Below are positions 36,501 through 44,000 of a DNA stretch of 64,000 bases, piece after piece. The stretch is from Ciona savignyi (lineage: Eukaryota; Chordata; Ascidiacea; Phlebobranchia; Cionidae): assembly GCA_000149265.1 (NCBI GenBank), contig CH003046.1, positions 1,570,037 to 1,634,036 on the forward strand. Direction: 5' to 3'. The position numbers and the translations under genes were made by a program. Under the pieces are notes generated by a model. The model saw only the letters and a program-made list of their open reading frames with translations, ran no database searches and was not told where the DNA came from. The stretch's first letter is position 1, and each line of letters begins with the position of its first letter.

Positions 36501-39328
36501 CAATAAGTGATACAGGATTGTTGTATGATGTTTGGACGTCGTAGCTTTTATGAGAATGCCGCGTGCAAATGGTCAGACTGCCGATGGTACTGTACTTTGT
36601 CACTTACCAACAGCAGCTGTTTTACCCGCAACCATTCGCCACCCAATATGGGACACATGTAAACCCAACATCGTTGTTATTCTGGGATCTATATTCGCAT
36701 CATGTACGAAATTATCACGTATGTAGATGCATGATGACGTATAAGCACAACATGCATTCCCATCCCCAGGTATTCTTATGTTTCCGTGTCCTACTGCTAC
36801 GCGTGTCGCCCTCCAACCTACAGTCGCTGTGGCCATCCATAGTGACCGAACTGGTACGTACATAGTCGTCTTCCTGTTGTCCCCAATATGGTACTGGTCG
36901 CTGTATGAAAATACTTTGGAGTCTTTGGACATTCCTTTTTTTGGCTTAAATGTACAACAGCTAAAATGTACAAATGTACAACAGCTAAGTCGGTTAGATC
37001 ATCTGCCGTCAGCCGAAAGGTAAAAACCAGCTGCTAGCCAGAGACGTGCAAGGCAATTAATTAAATCAGCATAAACTAAGTGGTTTAATAGCATTTTTAA
37101 ACAAAAATAGAAGAAACTTCTCAGTTATAAACAACACTCTTCATTAGTTTTGCTAACCCAGCGATCGGCGTTAACTATTTTGACAATGGTTTCTTGCATT
37201 TCCACATTCACAATAAATAAACATTAATATCCTATCATTTGGCAGAATATTCGTAATATCCGGTTAAAAACTGCCAAAACCCATTGTAAGAACATCACGT
37301 GGTTGTTTGCGCTCAGGTTCAAGTCCTGAGTCAGTTGGAGGATCAGTTGACGATGCTGCGATTCGAGAACGACCACTTGCAAACTTCCGAGCCGGAATCA
37401 GTCGACCCTGCTGCGCCGTCTAGCGGTGGAGGAATTTTCTTTTCAAATCAACCTAATTCTCAATCCGGCAGCTTGCAAGAGAAGTAGATCTTGTGTATTT
37501 TGTTGTTTTTACCTGTTTAATATGTTGATATGACAGAATACTTTATTAAATTTTATTGTTTATTAAATTTTATTATTTATTACATTTTATTGTTTTCTTA
37601 ATTTTTTTTGTTTATTAAAACGTGGTGCTTGTATTACATCGGTAGTAGTATTGGTTTGTGAGATGTCATAACCAGAATGATAGTTCCCGACATCAAGTCA
37701 CCCTGGCTTAGTCGCTGAACCCTAGATCATGGGGATTAAATCCCACCCGTGGTATAATTATCCCTGTGACTGTCACACTATACTCCACATTTAACTGAAC
37801 GATCCAGTGTATCAGGTTTACGAAGTCAAGTTCGTTTTCATCGGATTTATGTAATCGGTGTCGCAATTTTAATAATCCATACGAGCATTGTAAAACGCCT
37901 GGTTTATCTCGCATGGCCGCTTTTGAAACATTTTTGTTTCGCAGATGGATGACGATGTACCTTTCCGCGTGTAAACTGCTCGACCTGATTCTATGTCTGC
38001 AGCCCCATCAACTTAATCATTTCAAGGTAAAAATGGGAATTTTCGTTTTGCAGCGTCTTGTTGTGATTCCATCGCAATTTAAAATGGATATGGTTGTTTC
38101 AAATTGGCACAAACATTAGTAAATGCGATACCGAATTGTTGTTTTTTTAATTGCAGCTATTCCGGTGGTCGTTCGTCGGCGAACCGGGGGAAAGCACCGA
38201 TGACGTGTATGCTGACGTCATCGATTCGAAGCAGACGGTTGAAGACGGGGAGACGACGAGTGTCCAACGTGAATTTGTTCCTCACTGTGTTCGAATCAAA
38301 CGACTCTTGGCACGAAAGGTAAGTCGAAAGGTAGAGTGATCGAAACCTGCCACTATCTAGTCGGCTGTGTCCCTCTGCAACAAAAATTGCGGACGCTGCC
38401 TGAAACCAGTAGATAATGGGTTTAAACAAAAACAAAAAAGCAATGTATTGATATTACTCAACACACTGCAATAGCTCTAGTAAACCCGGACACCAGGTAA
38501 TATGATGATTATCGGTGTTATAACAAGTACATACATTCCCTCCCCCCATATCCCCGGGATCAAGACAAATAAACCGTTCTGACAACAAATTAGTTTCGTA
38601 TGGGACTAGTTCCGCCTCCCAGTTCAAACCATTTGCGTAACTGACAGCCATTCAATGCAGACAACGAACGGAGGGAGGCGGCTAGCTCAGGTGAAACCGC
38701 TTCGGCCGCTTCTGGAAATCAAGCGGCTGACATCACTATGGGAGCTGCAGGAATTCTTTAACACATTGGTCGAACCACGGACCATGCTTGCGTTGCATGG
38801 AAGATCCGGTGGAGTGGGATACTCGTCGAAAGGTGAGGATTTGACGCCTTTATGTGGGGTTGGGACCTCATTGAAGGCCGCAAGTGGCTGAAATACACCA
38901 TAACCGCCTACGTTGCGTTTATACCGGTTTAAATCGCCCACTAGCCCAATGCATGGTTATTAAACAGCTTCTGGTTCGTGAACACATGATTATTCATGGT
39001 ATTTTTTTGTATCAACTTTTAACAAGATACAGATTACACTGTTACACCCTGCACCCGCAGTTGCCAACGAAATGTCATTTGAGAAACAGTTTTTGCTTTA
39101 AACCGAAAACTTCGTAATTGTTTTTTTTTAACCAAGCGAACTTTCAACCTCGCGATGGGTAGGTCTTAAAAACTGTTTTTATATTATAAATATATATATA
39201 GCTCCATATATGAATCTATCGCTCAACCTCGTAACTAACCAGACTTCGTACTTGCAGGACCAGAACAGCGCTCGTTCCGACACATTGAAACGATACTACA
39301 AAACGACTTCGTTGAACCAATGACGTAA
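393..39328 (+). CDS. dop1: DOP1 (Dopey) family protein, nearly complete, 46-47 exons
   Basis: Dopey proteins are very large (about 2,400 residues in vertebrates) peripheral membrane scaffolds of the Golgi and endosomes. They work with MON2 and P4-ATPase flippases in endosome-to-Golgi traffic, and the vertebrate form also links membranes to kinesin-1. Joining the exons gives about 2,180 residues that follow the order of vertebrate DOP1 from the N-terminal Dopey domain (for example KRLAQCMHPALPGGVH near 430-490) to a C-terminus ending NDFVEPMT and TAA at 39,326. Almost every exon pair is phase-compatible across GT-AG introns. Exceptions are a frame break in exon 2 and unresolved junctions 12,222/14,538 and 28,040/28,589. 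The first about 45 residues lie before the window. The gene is long for a compact genome because of transposon-filled introns. Identification is firm; individual boundaries were read by eye. Confidence 0.93.
1128..1146 (+). other. dop1: One-base frame disruption inside DOP1 exon 2
   Basis: Upstream of this point the exon reads in the frame set by the 568 donor (MGIFPLFANASLQVRP). That frame then reaches TAA at 1144-1146. Downstream the conserved LLNLYETHILSLGESL continues in the other frame to the 1226 donor, whose phase fits the next exon. One extra base, most likely in ACCCTGTG at about 1131-1138, explains both halves. It may be an assembly or sequencing error, a polymorphism, or a real lesion; the rest of the gene looks under selection, which favours an error or rare allele. 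Confidence 0.85.
3883..4823. mobile_element. Non-autonomous hAT-type DNA transposon, 941 bp
   Basis: The ends are inverted copies: CAGGGATGTCCAACCT at the left and AGGTTGGACATCCCTG at the right, followed inwards by GGGCCGC-rich sequence. The element is flanked by a perfect 8-bp direct repeat, TTTTAGAA (3875-3882 and 4824-4831). An 8-bp duplication with CAGGG...CCCTG ends is the hallmark of the hAT superfamily. No transposase reading frame is present. It sits in the DOP1 intron between 3555 and 4885, and its right end lies 61 bp before the exon at 4885. Confidence 0.92.
4303..4338. repeat. 36-bp near-perfect hairpin inside the hAT element
   Basis: The arm ATAGAGATACTAATATA is followed by a short centre and its reverse complement, ending TTAGTATCTCTAT. 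This internal palindrome is separate from the terminal repeats of the element that contains it. Confidence 0.85.
4885..12222 (+). CDS. dop1: DOP1 exons 5-19: N-terminal to middle region
   Basis: Exons: 4885-5033, 5635-5741, 6067-6108, 6166-6315, 7079-7157, 7543-7707, 8133-8290, 8394-8503, 8962-9109, 9224-9249 (putative microexon), 9371-9505, 9618-9739, 10383-10511, 11033-11145, 11987-12222. They encode LRILVSLLDKSEVGPVVIES, VVDLESYIE, WLQSLLW followed by STILDLIALTQS, FYQLLTKQLW and RILEPFLMLLLHPSTH, all in DOP1 order. Phases agree throughout if the donor at 7707 (not 7693) and the 26-nt microexon at 9224 are used; without that microexon the 9109/9371 junction is out of phase. The 6315 donor (ACAGTTGAG) is weak. 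Codon third positions are AT-rich until about 10.5 kb and GC-richer in the 11987 exon. Confidence 0.87.
9845..10055 (-). mobile_element. Degraded tRNA-derived SINE copy
   Basis: It reads on the minus strand as the shared SINE: a GGTTTGATCC-type B-box region, the 'CTTGGGCAAGGCACTT' core, then the tail part. It lies in the DOP1 intron between 9739 and 10383. Confidence 0.65.
11205..11330 (+). mobile_element. tRNA-like head of a SINE (5' half only)
   Basis: GTCGGTTAGCTCAGTGGGTT resembles a tRNA A-box region, and GGTTGTGGTGTCAAAACC about 45 bases later resembles a B box. These are followed by the family's GTGTCCTTG core. The 3' half is not continuous with it, although a 3' half of the same family lies 450 bp downstream at 11783. 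It is not a functional tRNA gene, since no cloverleaf closes. Confidence 0.65.
11783..11957 (+). mobile_element. 3' half of a tRNA-derived SINE next to a DOP1 exon
   Basis: This segment closely matches the full copy at 55178: GAACCCAGCGAATTAATGGG, then ACGATGGGCGCGAGGTGATC, ending in the repeated CCTAT tail at 11957. It ends only 29 bp before the DOP1 exon that begins at 11987. The remaining intron sequence (CATTTTCTCAC...TCTGTCCCCAG) has to supply the branch site and pyrimidine tract. Confidence 0.85.
13530..13620 (-). repeat. Second tRNA-like repeat family, minus copy
   Basis: On the minus strand it reads GGTCGTGTGGCCGAATGG, then CGACCGATGCATATACCG and a short A/T stretch. Related copies are at 17235-17312 (-), 31042-31128 (-), 35025-35115 (+), 46545-46640 (+) and 52428-52520 (+). 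The segment TGGCCGAATGGTTAA matches the A box of tRNA-Ser/Leu genes, so the family is probably a short tRNA-derived SINE distinct from the CCTAT-tailed one. Confidence 0.7.
13641..13930 (+). mobile_element. Full-length but diverged SINE copy
   Basis: The head GGTAGCTTGGTGGGTTAGTG, the GGTTGTGGAATCGAAACTGG B-box-like segment, and the 3' part AACCCGACAGTGGGTGCAAG and CATTCACGGTTATAAAACAT occur in the same order as in the reference copy at 55178. The GTCCTTGGGCAAG core is degraded. Confidence 0.75.
14538..19100 (+). CDS. dop1: DOP1 exons 20-27: middle region
   Basis: Exons: 14538-14615, 15493-15536, 15603-15676, 16466-16612, 17328-17449, 17888-18155, 18485-18546, 18946-19100. Family matches include FDASRVSYALRSILSL, LLARHLQSIGGSSFYGDV, VWSLLEKHRVIEVTL and FQTSLLSLVRGLLVFQHHL. 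All phases fit from 14615 onward. The acceptor at 15493/15496 is a CAGCAG pair that would add or drop one residue. The 17888 exon carries an insertion of three Met-Thr-Ser-Ser repeats encoded by TGACGTCA palindromes, at a poorly conserved position. These exons are clearly richer in G+C than those before 11 kb. Confidence 0.9.
14843..15085 (-). mobile_element. SINE copy, minus strand
   Basis: On the minus strand it contains the core CCTTGGGCAAGGCA, then GGTAACCCGACATTGGTCAC and a GGGGATAAATATGAGT end like that of the reference copy. It lies in the intron between 14615 and 15493. Confidence 0.75.
15765..15960 (-). mobile_element. SINE copy, minus strand, partial
   Basis: It matches the family in the AACCCA...GGGTT and B-box-like parts (GTTTCGATGATACCACC on plus). 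The CCTAT tail is not evident. It lies between DOP1 exons 15603-15676 and 16466-16612. Confidence 0.6.
20930..25498 (-). CDS. Nested antisense gene: predicted small CCP/sushi-domain protein, 4 exons
   Basis: Exons in transcription order: 25498-25441, 22092-21830, 21606-21387, 21045-20930. All splice sites are GT-AG (donors GTAAGT in the first three) and phases run 1, 0, 1 to a TGA at 20932-20930, giving 218 residues. Exon 1 encodes Met and a short hydrophobic stretch (YFVFMTALL), possibly a weak signal peptide. Exon 2 encodes one CCP-like domain with the pattern C-Y-x-Y-x-C, TLTC, GEWAGRLPDC. Exon 3 encodes an Ala/Lys-rich, probably helical stretch with three Cys (YCKAQKIC). Exon 4 ends in a Cys/Phe-rich tail (GLCFFCFKTFC). 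I recognise only the CCP domain. CCP modules usually mediate extracellular binding, often in complement-like or adhesion proteins. It lies wholly inside a DOP1 intron on the other strand. Exon 4 is the least sure because the plus strand is also open there. Confidence 0.68.
21830..22092 (-). CDS. Exon with CCP (sushi) domain in the nested gene
   Basis: The domain begins near the CGES segment and ends at LPDC, about 57 residues, the usual size for a CCP module. It shows the expected aromatic-x-Cys, Leu-x-Cys, Gly-x-Trp and Pro-x-Cys landmarks. One extra Cys stands at the start of CTYTYSC, and an N-terminal Cys precedes the module. The donor ACTG/GTAAGT (minus strand) and an acceptor TATTGACAG frame it. 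Confidence 0.8.
27940..34724 (+). CDS. dop1: DOP1 exons 28-40: C-terminal half, first part
   Basis: Exons: 27940-28040, 28589-28815, 28873-28987, 29341-29477, 29686-29832, 29981-30082, 31271-31516, 32325-32600, 32775-32946, 33338-33522, 33940-34049, 34387-34598, 34657-34724. Strong family segments are LPYLSHMLPEMTSPITLQLC, GAFAVVWERRQ, DKKDQKDLQ, ALNVLAQVLANLLDVIYGSE and SGYQQTRRAWKRDAFDLLM. The 28040 donor leaves phase 0 while the 28589 exon needs phase 1 entry, so a small exon may be missing or the first of these misread. The 29981 start could lie 51 bp earlier at another CAG in the same frame. The 33338 exon encodes a Pro/Asn/Thr-rich linker where vertebrate proteins also diverge. Confidence 0.9.
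30083..31270 (+). other. DOP1 intron, 1.2 kb
   Basis: No plus-strand exon is apparent. On the minus strand an open frame covers 30646-30921, and a consensus donor (CAACG/GTAAGT) lies inside it near 30783. No second exon could be linked to it, so it is not annotated as a gene. A copy of the second tRNA-like repeat lies at 31042-31128 (-). Confidence 0.55.
31695..31870 (+). mobile_element. 3' half of SINE
   Basis: Matches the reference copy from TTCTACTAAAA through GGCGCGAGGTAATCTGA, GATTGCCCGTGCATTAACGC and GGGATAAAACATGAATAT. It lies in the intron between 31516 and 32325. Confidence 0.8.
35766..39328 (+). CDS. dop1: DOP1 exons 41-47: C-terminus and stop
   Basis: Exons: 35766-35915, 36770-36853, 37317-37483, 37945-38026, 38157-38318, 38661-38832, 39258-39328. 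They encode MLLKRLAFVVFSSDSNQYQ, FLCFRVLLLRVSPSNLQSLW, MYLSACKLLDLILCL, FRWSFVGEPGES and REFVPHCVRIKRLLARK, all characteristic of DOP1, ending EPMT and TAA at 39326-39328. Every phase fits. The 37483 donor (GAGAA/GTAGAT) splits a Lys codon, so the apparent in-frame TAG there is intronic. The 38661 exon has a second possible in-frame acceptor at 38691. Confidence 0.93.
38345..38585 (+). mobile_element. SINE copy, plus strand, diverged
   Basis: Contains the core CTAGTCGGCTGTGTCC, then ACACTGCAATAGCTCTAGTA and the GGTAATATGATGATTATCGG region ending near CCCCGGGATCAAGAC. It fills most of the intron between 38318 and 38661. Confidence 0.65.
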
Positions 39329-41016
39329 TATTTGCTTGTCATTAATCCCACTGTGTCGTGTACTCGTCGAAATATCGGTCTGTGATTTCACACATCGCCT
39401 TATTTTCCTTCCTTCTTTTAAATCCCGTGCAATTATTTTTATCGGTGGCCACACAGTCGCCCAGTGATTACATTCTTTCTATTTCTCGAAGCAGCACGAC
39501 CGAAGCTAAATTGTTCCGTTGATTATCATTTGTTCCGTTGAATATCGCAGCATCTTGTTTAAAGCGCACTTTTACCCGTGGTACTATTAGAAGCACATAG
39601 ATATAGCATAAATCGAACAAGTTTTGTCGATTTCGTAAATGTTAGTTTGTTGTGCTTAGTTCTCGGTACGTTGGTGTGTTAGCTGCGGTTCTGTCCTTTA
39701 TTTATAAACTCTCTTATATTTTTAATGAATTAAAATGCTCTGCTTTGTACTTCTGCATTTTATTCCGTCGGAGTCGTTTGCGTGTTTTATAACGTCTGAT
39801 TACCTTTTAAGGTTACCGGAGCTATTGCGAAGTGGTGTAATTTATTTAGACCTTCTAACCATACGTTTAAATATCAAGAAAACCCATTACTATACTGGGT
39901 TCAGGTGCCGTCCGCTAAGTTCCCCTTTTAAAGACATAACCAACTTCGAGTTTCGATCCATAACCTTGCTGCTGTAAGCCGACGCATTAACTATGCGACT
40001 GCTTTAATGACATCGAAACGACTTAATTTAAGATCAGTGTAACCTAAACGCCACCGAAACGTTATGAGTCGCTCAGTAGAAAAATTTTGTGGTTCCGGTT
40101 TACTCAACGATTTAATGACGATTTAATATGCGACTGGTGGAACTGTAGATGGGACTAAACCAACTTGATATTGGTCATTCTGGTAATTTGTCAGACTCAT
40201 TGAAAGCAAATCAAAAACATGCCACAAACTAGTCAACTGTGTCTAAGGACTTTAATCATTTAAGAAGGTATTGTTAAATCTTTCAAACAGTGTTAAATCT
40301 TTTAATGACGCATTTTCCTTGCGAGGAATAAGAAGGGTAAATCAACCAATGTCGATTGCTTTCGCCTTCACGGATTTCAACAAAACAAAATTCTGAGAAA
40401 TAATCTTTGTTATGCACATTTTCCACAAAACACCATGACCGCGGTTGGTGTTACGATGTTATTATAACGCTTTGCGTATTTGTTTATTATCAATATTTAT
40501 CCGGTCGGGTGGCTTAGTAGTTCATATCGTTAAACTAAATATGGCGCTTCGTATCGATAAACTAATTATGGATGCTCCGAAACTTCTAGCTAGCTATTTG
40601 TGATATTGGCAAGACACCTATAGCGGTCGTGTCTTAAACCCAATGTATTGAGGGGTTGAACAGCAACCATAGAAATATTCATCGTGTACAACAAACATCC
40701 GAGATTGTATGTGGACATTGACTTACTACACAACTTTAATTTTTTAAATTTGAGTATTTTATTAAAATATTATACCTTCGATTACGTCATAATTTTTACT
40801 AGCTGAATGACACCATGCTTGTACACGCTAATGCTGTGCGCAGTCAACCAGTAAAACGACCTCTTTTTTCTCGAATCAAACTTTTCACCGGAAACATCTA
40901 CATTTGATTGGAGTCATTACGAAACAAATCCCATTATTTGGTAAACAAGTTCGCGATTAGCAATTGTTTTTAACCCAACAGATTTCCTGAACTATTGCGC
41001 GAGGTATTCTGACAGA
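39329..41016. other. Intergenic region between DOP1 and the M28-discoidin gene
   Basis: About 1.7 kb, AT-rich, no supportable exon. It contains the DOP1 3' UTR; no AATAAA was seen, only an ATTAAA at about 39729. Degraded SINE fragments lie near 39800-39985 (-) and 40500-40700 (+). Any promoter of the downstream gene must lie here; no TATA motif can be assigned with confidence. Confidence 0.6.
41006..41016 (+). promoter_or_regulatory. Possible spliced-leader trans-splice acceptor just before a start codon
   Basis: The sequence TATTCTGACAG is followed by a single A and then ATGG. No upstream coding exon or donor was found. In ascidians many mRNAs receive a short spliced leader at an unpaired acceptor close to the start codon; this site fits that pattern. 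It is an inference from position and consensus only. Confidence 0.35.
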
Positions 41017-44000
41017 ATGGCAGCAAAATTGATCATTGCCTACGCATTAGTATTATACACAGCAGGTAAATTTCCGCTAGAAACAACTAATCAGTTTATA
41101 GTAAGATTATTATTCTAACATTGTGTTAACAGTAGATACCGCTTCAGCGCAAGGCTCATTCTTTGAAGCTCTGTTCAACGCTGCAAACAGCAATGATGGA
41201 TCTCAGGGCAATATCCCCAGGACTGGGGCAGAGTTGGAGGCTTTCTTCAGCAGGAATTGCTACGTTTGCCATGGGACGACAATCAGTGCAGTGACGTCTT
41301 CTTGTTGGGAAACTGTCGACGAGAGCCACACTCGATTCGTTGAAATTCAAAATTGCTTTGGGCAATGCTCGGTGAGCCAAATTATTCAGCTATAGTTAGA
41401 TCATTATTTACCTTAAGCGTTAGGCACATAAATGGTCGCGATAGCCGCACGGTTGTATAATCAAAACCAGCTATTTGCTATTTGTGTATGTCTTTGATCA
41501 AGGTTTTTCACGTACTTTACCCGGACCGAGTAGATTTTAGTGGAACAATGCTTTAAGATCAAACTCTGCCATACGCAAAATTCTGGTAATAATTCGGCAA
41601 GAATTATTATAGAATAACCATGGACGTGGCAGTCTAAATGGCCGTTCTTATGTATTATTTCTACGCTGTATTCAATTCCAAACTCTCAAAAAGGGTTTTA
41701 TAATTTTAGATTTTTAACTATTGTAAATAATTACCCGGAACCCCAAACAGTATGCTGATTTTATGATGTTAAGTCCCCAAAAAGTATGCTGTTTTTATGA
41801 TGTTAAGTCAGAATAAAGACAGCTGGTCTATTTTTCGATAGTTGTACAAAAATAAATATGCCATTAAATTGTCTTGGAATATATTGGCCTCTTCATTTGC
41901 AAAGTAGGAGATACTGATGTAGATCCCGTGATGCAGTTGCAGAGTTTAATGTTGTGAAACTGGACACCGAAATTGATTAGTGCGTCGGGCATTTAACTGA
42001 CTTTACTTTTACTCCGCCCCTCCTTTGTACACTCATCAACACTGTCAATCCGATTTTCTCCACAGACGACTGTCCTGAACCACACAGCCATCGGGCTGGT
42101 GGAGTTCTCGCGAGCATGTGAGAGCAACTGCACAGCGTCGTGTTACCACACTGACCAAAATACTGACTTGTGCAAATACTGCTGCTCCGGTGACAGGTCA
42201 GTTAAAGTTATTAGTTTAGATGTTGTTGTATTATCCAATAGCACAAGTGGTCAACCGATCAGTTGGCGAAAAGTTTTGATCCCAGAACATTTCGGCTGAG
42301 AGCCTGTGCACTGACCCACCGTGCTATTCGGATTTATAATGACCATAGAAGCACCGTAATTATCATAATGCAAATGCTCTTGTACAGAAGCATTAATAAT
42401 ATGGGCAACACACACACAAGGCAAAACATTGTAAACTCATCGTTAGGATTTTTACCTGTTAAGTTAATTGTGTCATATAGCCAAACACTGTACTAATTTG
42501 CAAATATTCATATTTCGCTCAGATGTAATGGGATTTTGCCCAATTACGTCCCGAAAGGACCGGAGCAGTTAGATCACGTGAGCAAGAAAAATTTAAAGAC
42601 GTGGTTGAGAGGTGTTTTGTCGAAGCCGCGACACCATGCGGACGATCCTTCTAATAAAGTACACCTCGAGTTATTGCTACAGATGTTTATATCGCTATCA
42701 CCAATATTTTATAAGTGTAATCACCTTTATAAATCATTAATCCCATGATTCTTTCGGATTATTGCAGATATGTGTGATTTGTCGAACCCAATAGTTTATT
42801 TTAATTGGGTCGGTTAACTCATTCGTAATATATTTAGCGGATATTAACTCAACCCAGCGGAATTATGGGTTGTACTGGTAGTATGGTCTCAATCATTTAC
42901 CACACACTACAATTACTCGATGGTTTTCTGCGTTTTTCTTTCATGATGATCGACATAAATATCTTATTTTGTTACAAATTATGTGGGTGCACCGAATGAC
43001 CATATATGCTTTGGAGTCTTTAGTGGTCATATAACTTTGTACCAAATTGTTTGAAAACACGTATATCGAGCTAGCTATATATAATAACCTTGATAACATA
43101 TTTCAGCTGGCAACAAGAAAATTCATCAAAAATCTTCTTCAAAATTTTGGATTGGCTTTTGAGCAGGAGGGATTTACTAATTTCGGAGACTGTCCAAGAA
43201 GACCAATCGCCCATTCAACTTTCGATCGGTATTTCCATCCATAAACACCCACTGCTATACACATCACGTTACACCTCGATTTTAACTTTTTATGCAGTAT
43301 ATCCGGACCGTCATAAAGGGTTTCAACATAATTTCGGTGGTCAAGGGGAAACATTACGGGACCATAAGAGACAACATGATCGTTTTAATCGCGCATTACG
43401 ACACCCACCTATCGACGCGCGGAGTGAATGACAACGGATCGGGGGTCGCTGGACTGCTCGAGATATCCCGCTTACTTTCCAGCCAAGAATGTTATAGGTT
43501 AAATACCATATTGCAAAAGGGGCTGTATGGAATACTATTAGGCAACTCGAAAAAAAGTATTTTGGAATTAACTGTGTTGCTAAACCAACTCGTATACCAC
43601 CCTAATCTTCCAATTTGGTTAAAAAACATTTTTAGTTGAATTTGGGTAATGGTGATAAAAAATGGATATTTTGGTCCCAATAACTTAGTGGGTTAGCGCG
43701 TCGCCTATCAGCCAACGGGTTGTTAAATCAAAACTGTTTGCTAGCTAGTCGACTGTATCCTTGGGCAAAGTACTTTACGGACATCGCTGCAATCGTATGG
43801 ATTAATTGGTTGAACTAAAACAGTAGTATCGTCTTAATAATATACTGAACCGTGGACGCGAGTCATCAGACTATCGCCGTGGATGAACCTCTCAACGCAA
43901 AGTCCTCCAGAATACAAATGTTAAACAGTTTCGACTTTCAGCACAAAGAACATATTGTGTTTAACAGCACCAATGCAAGTATGGACCTTATATGGGCTTA

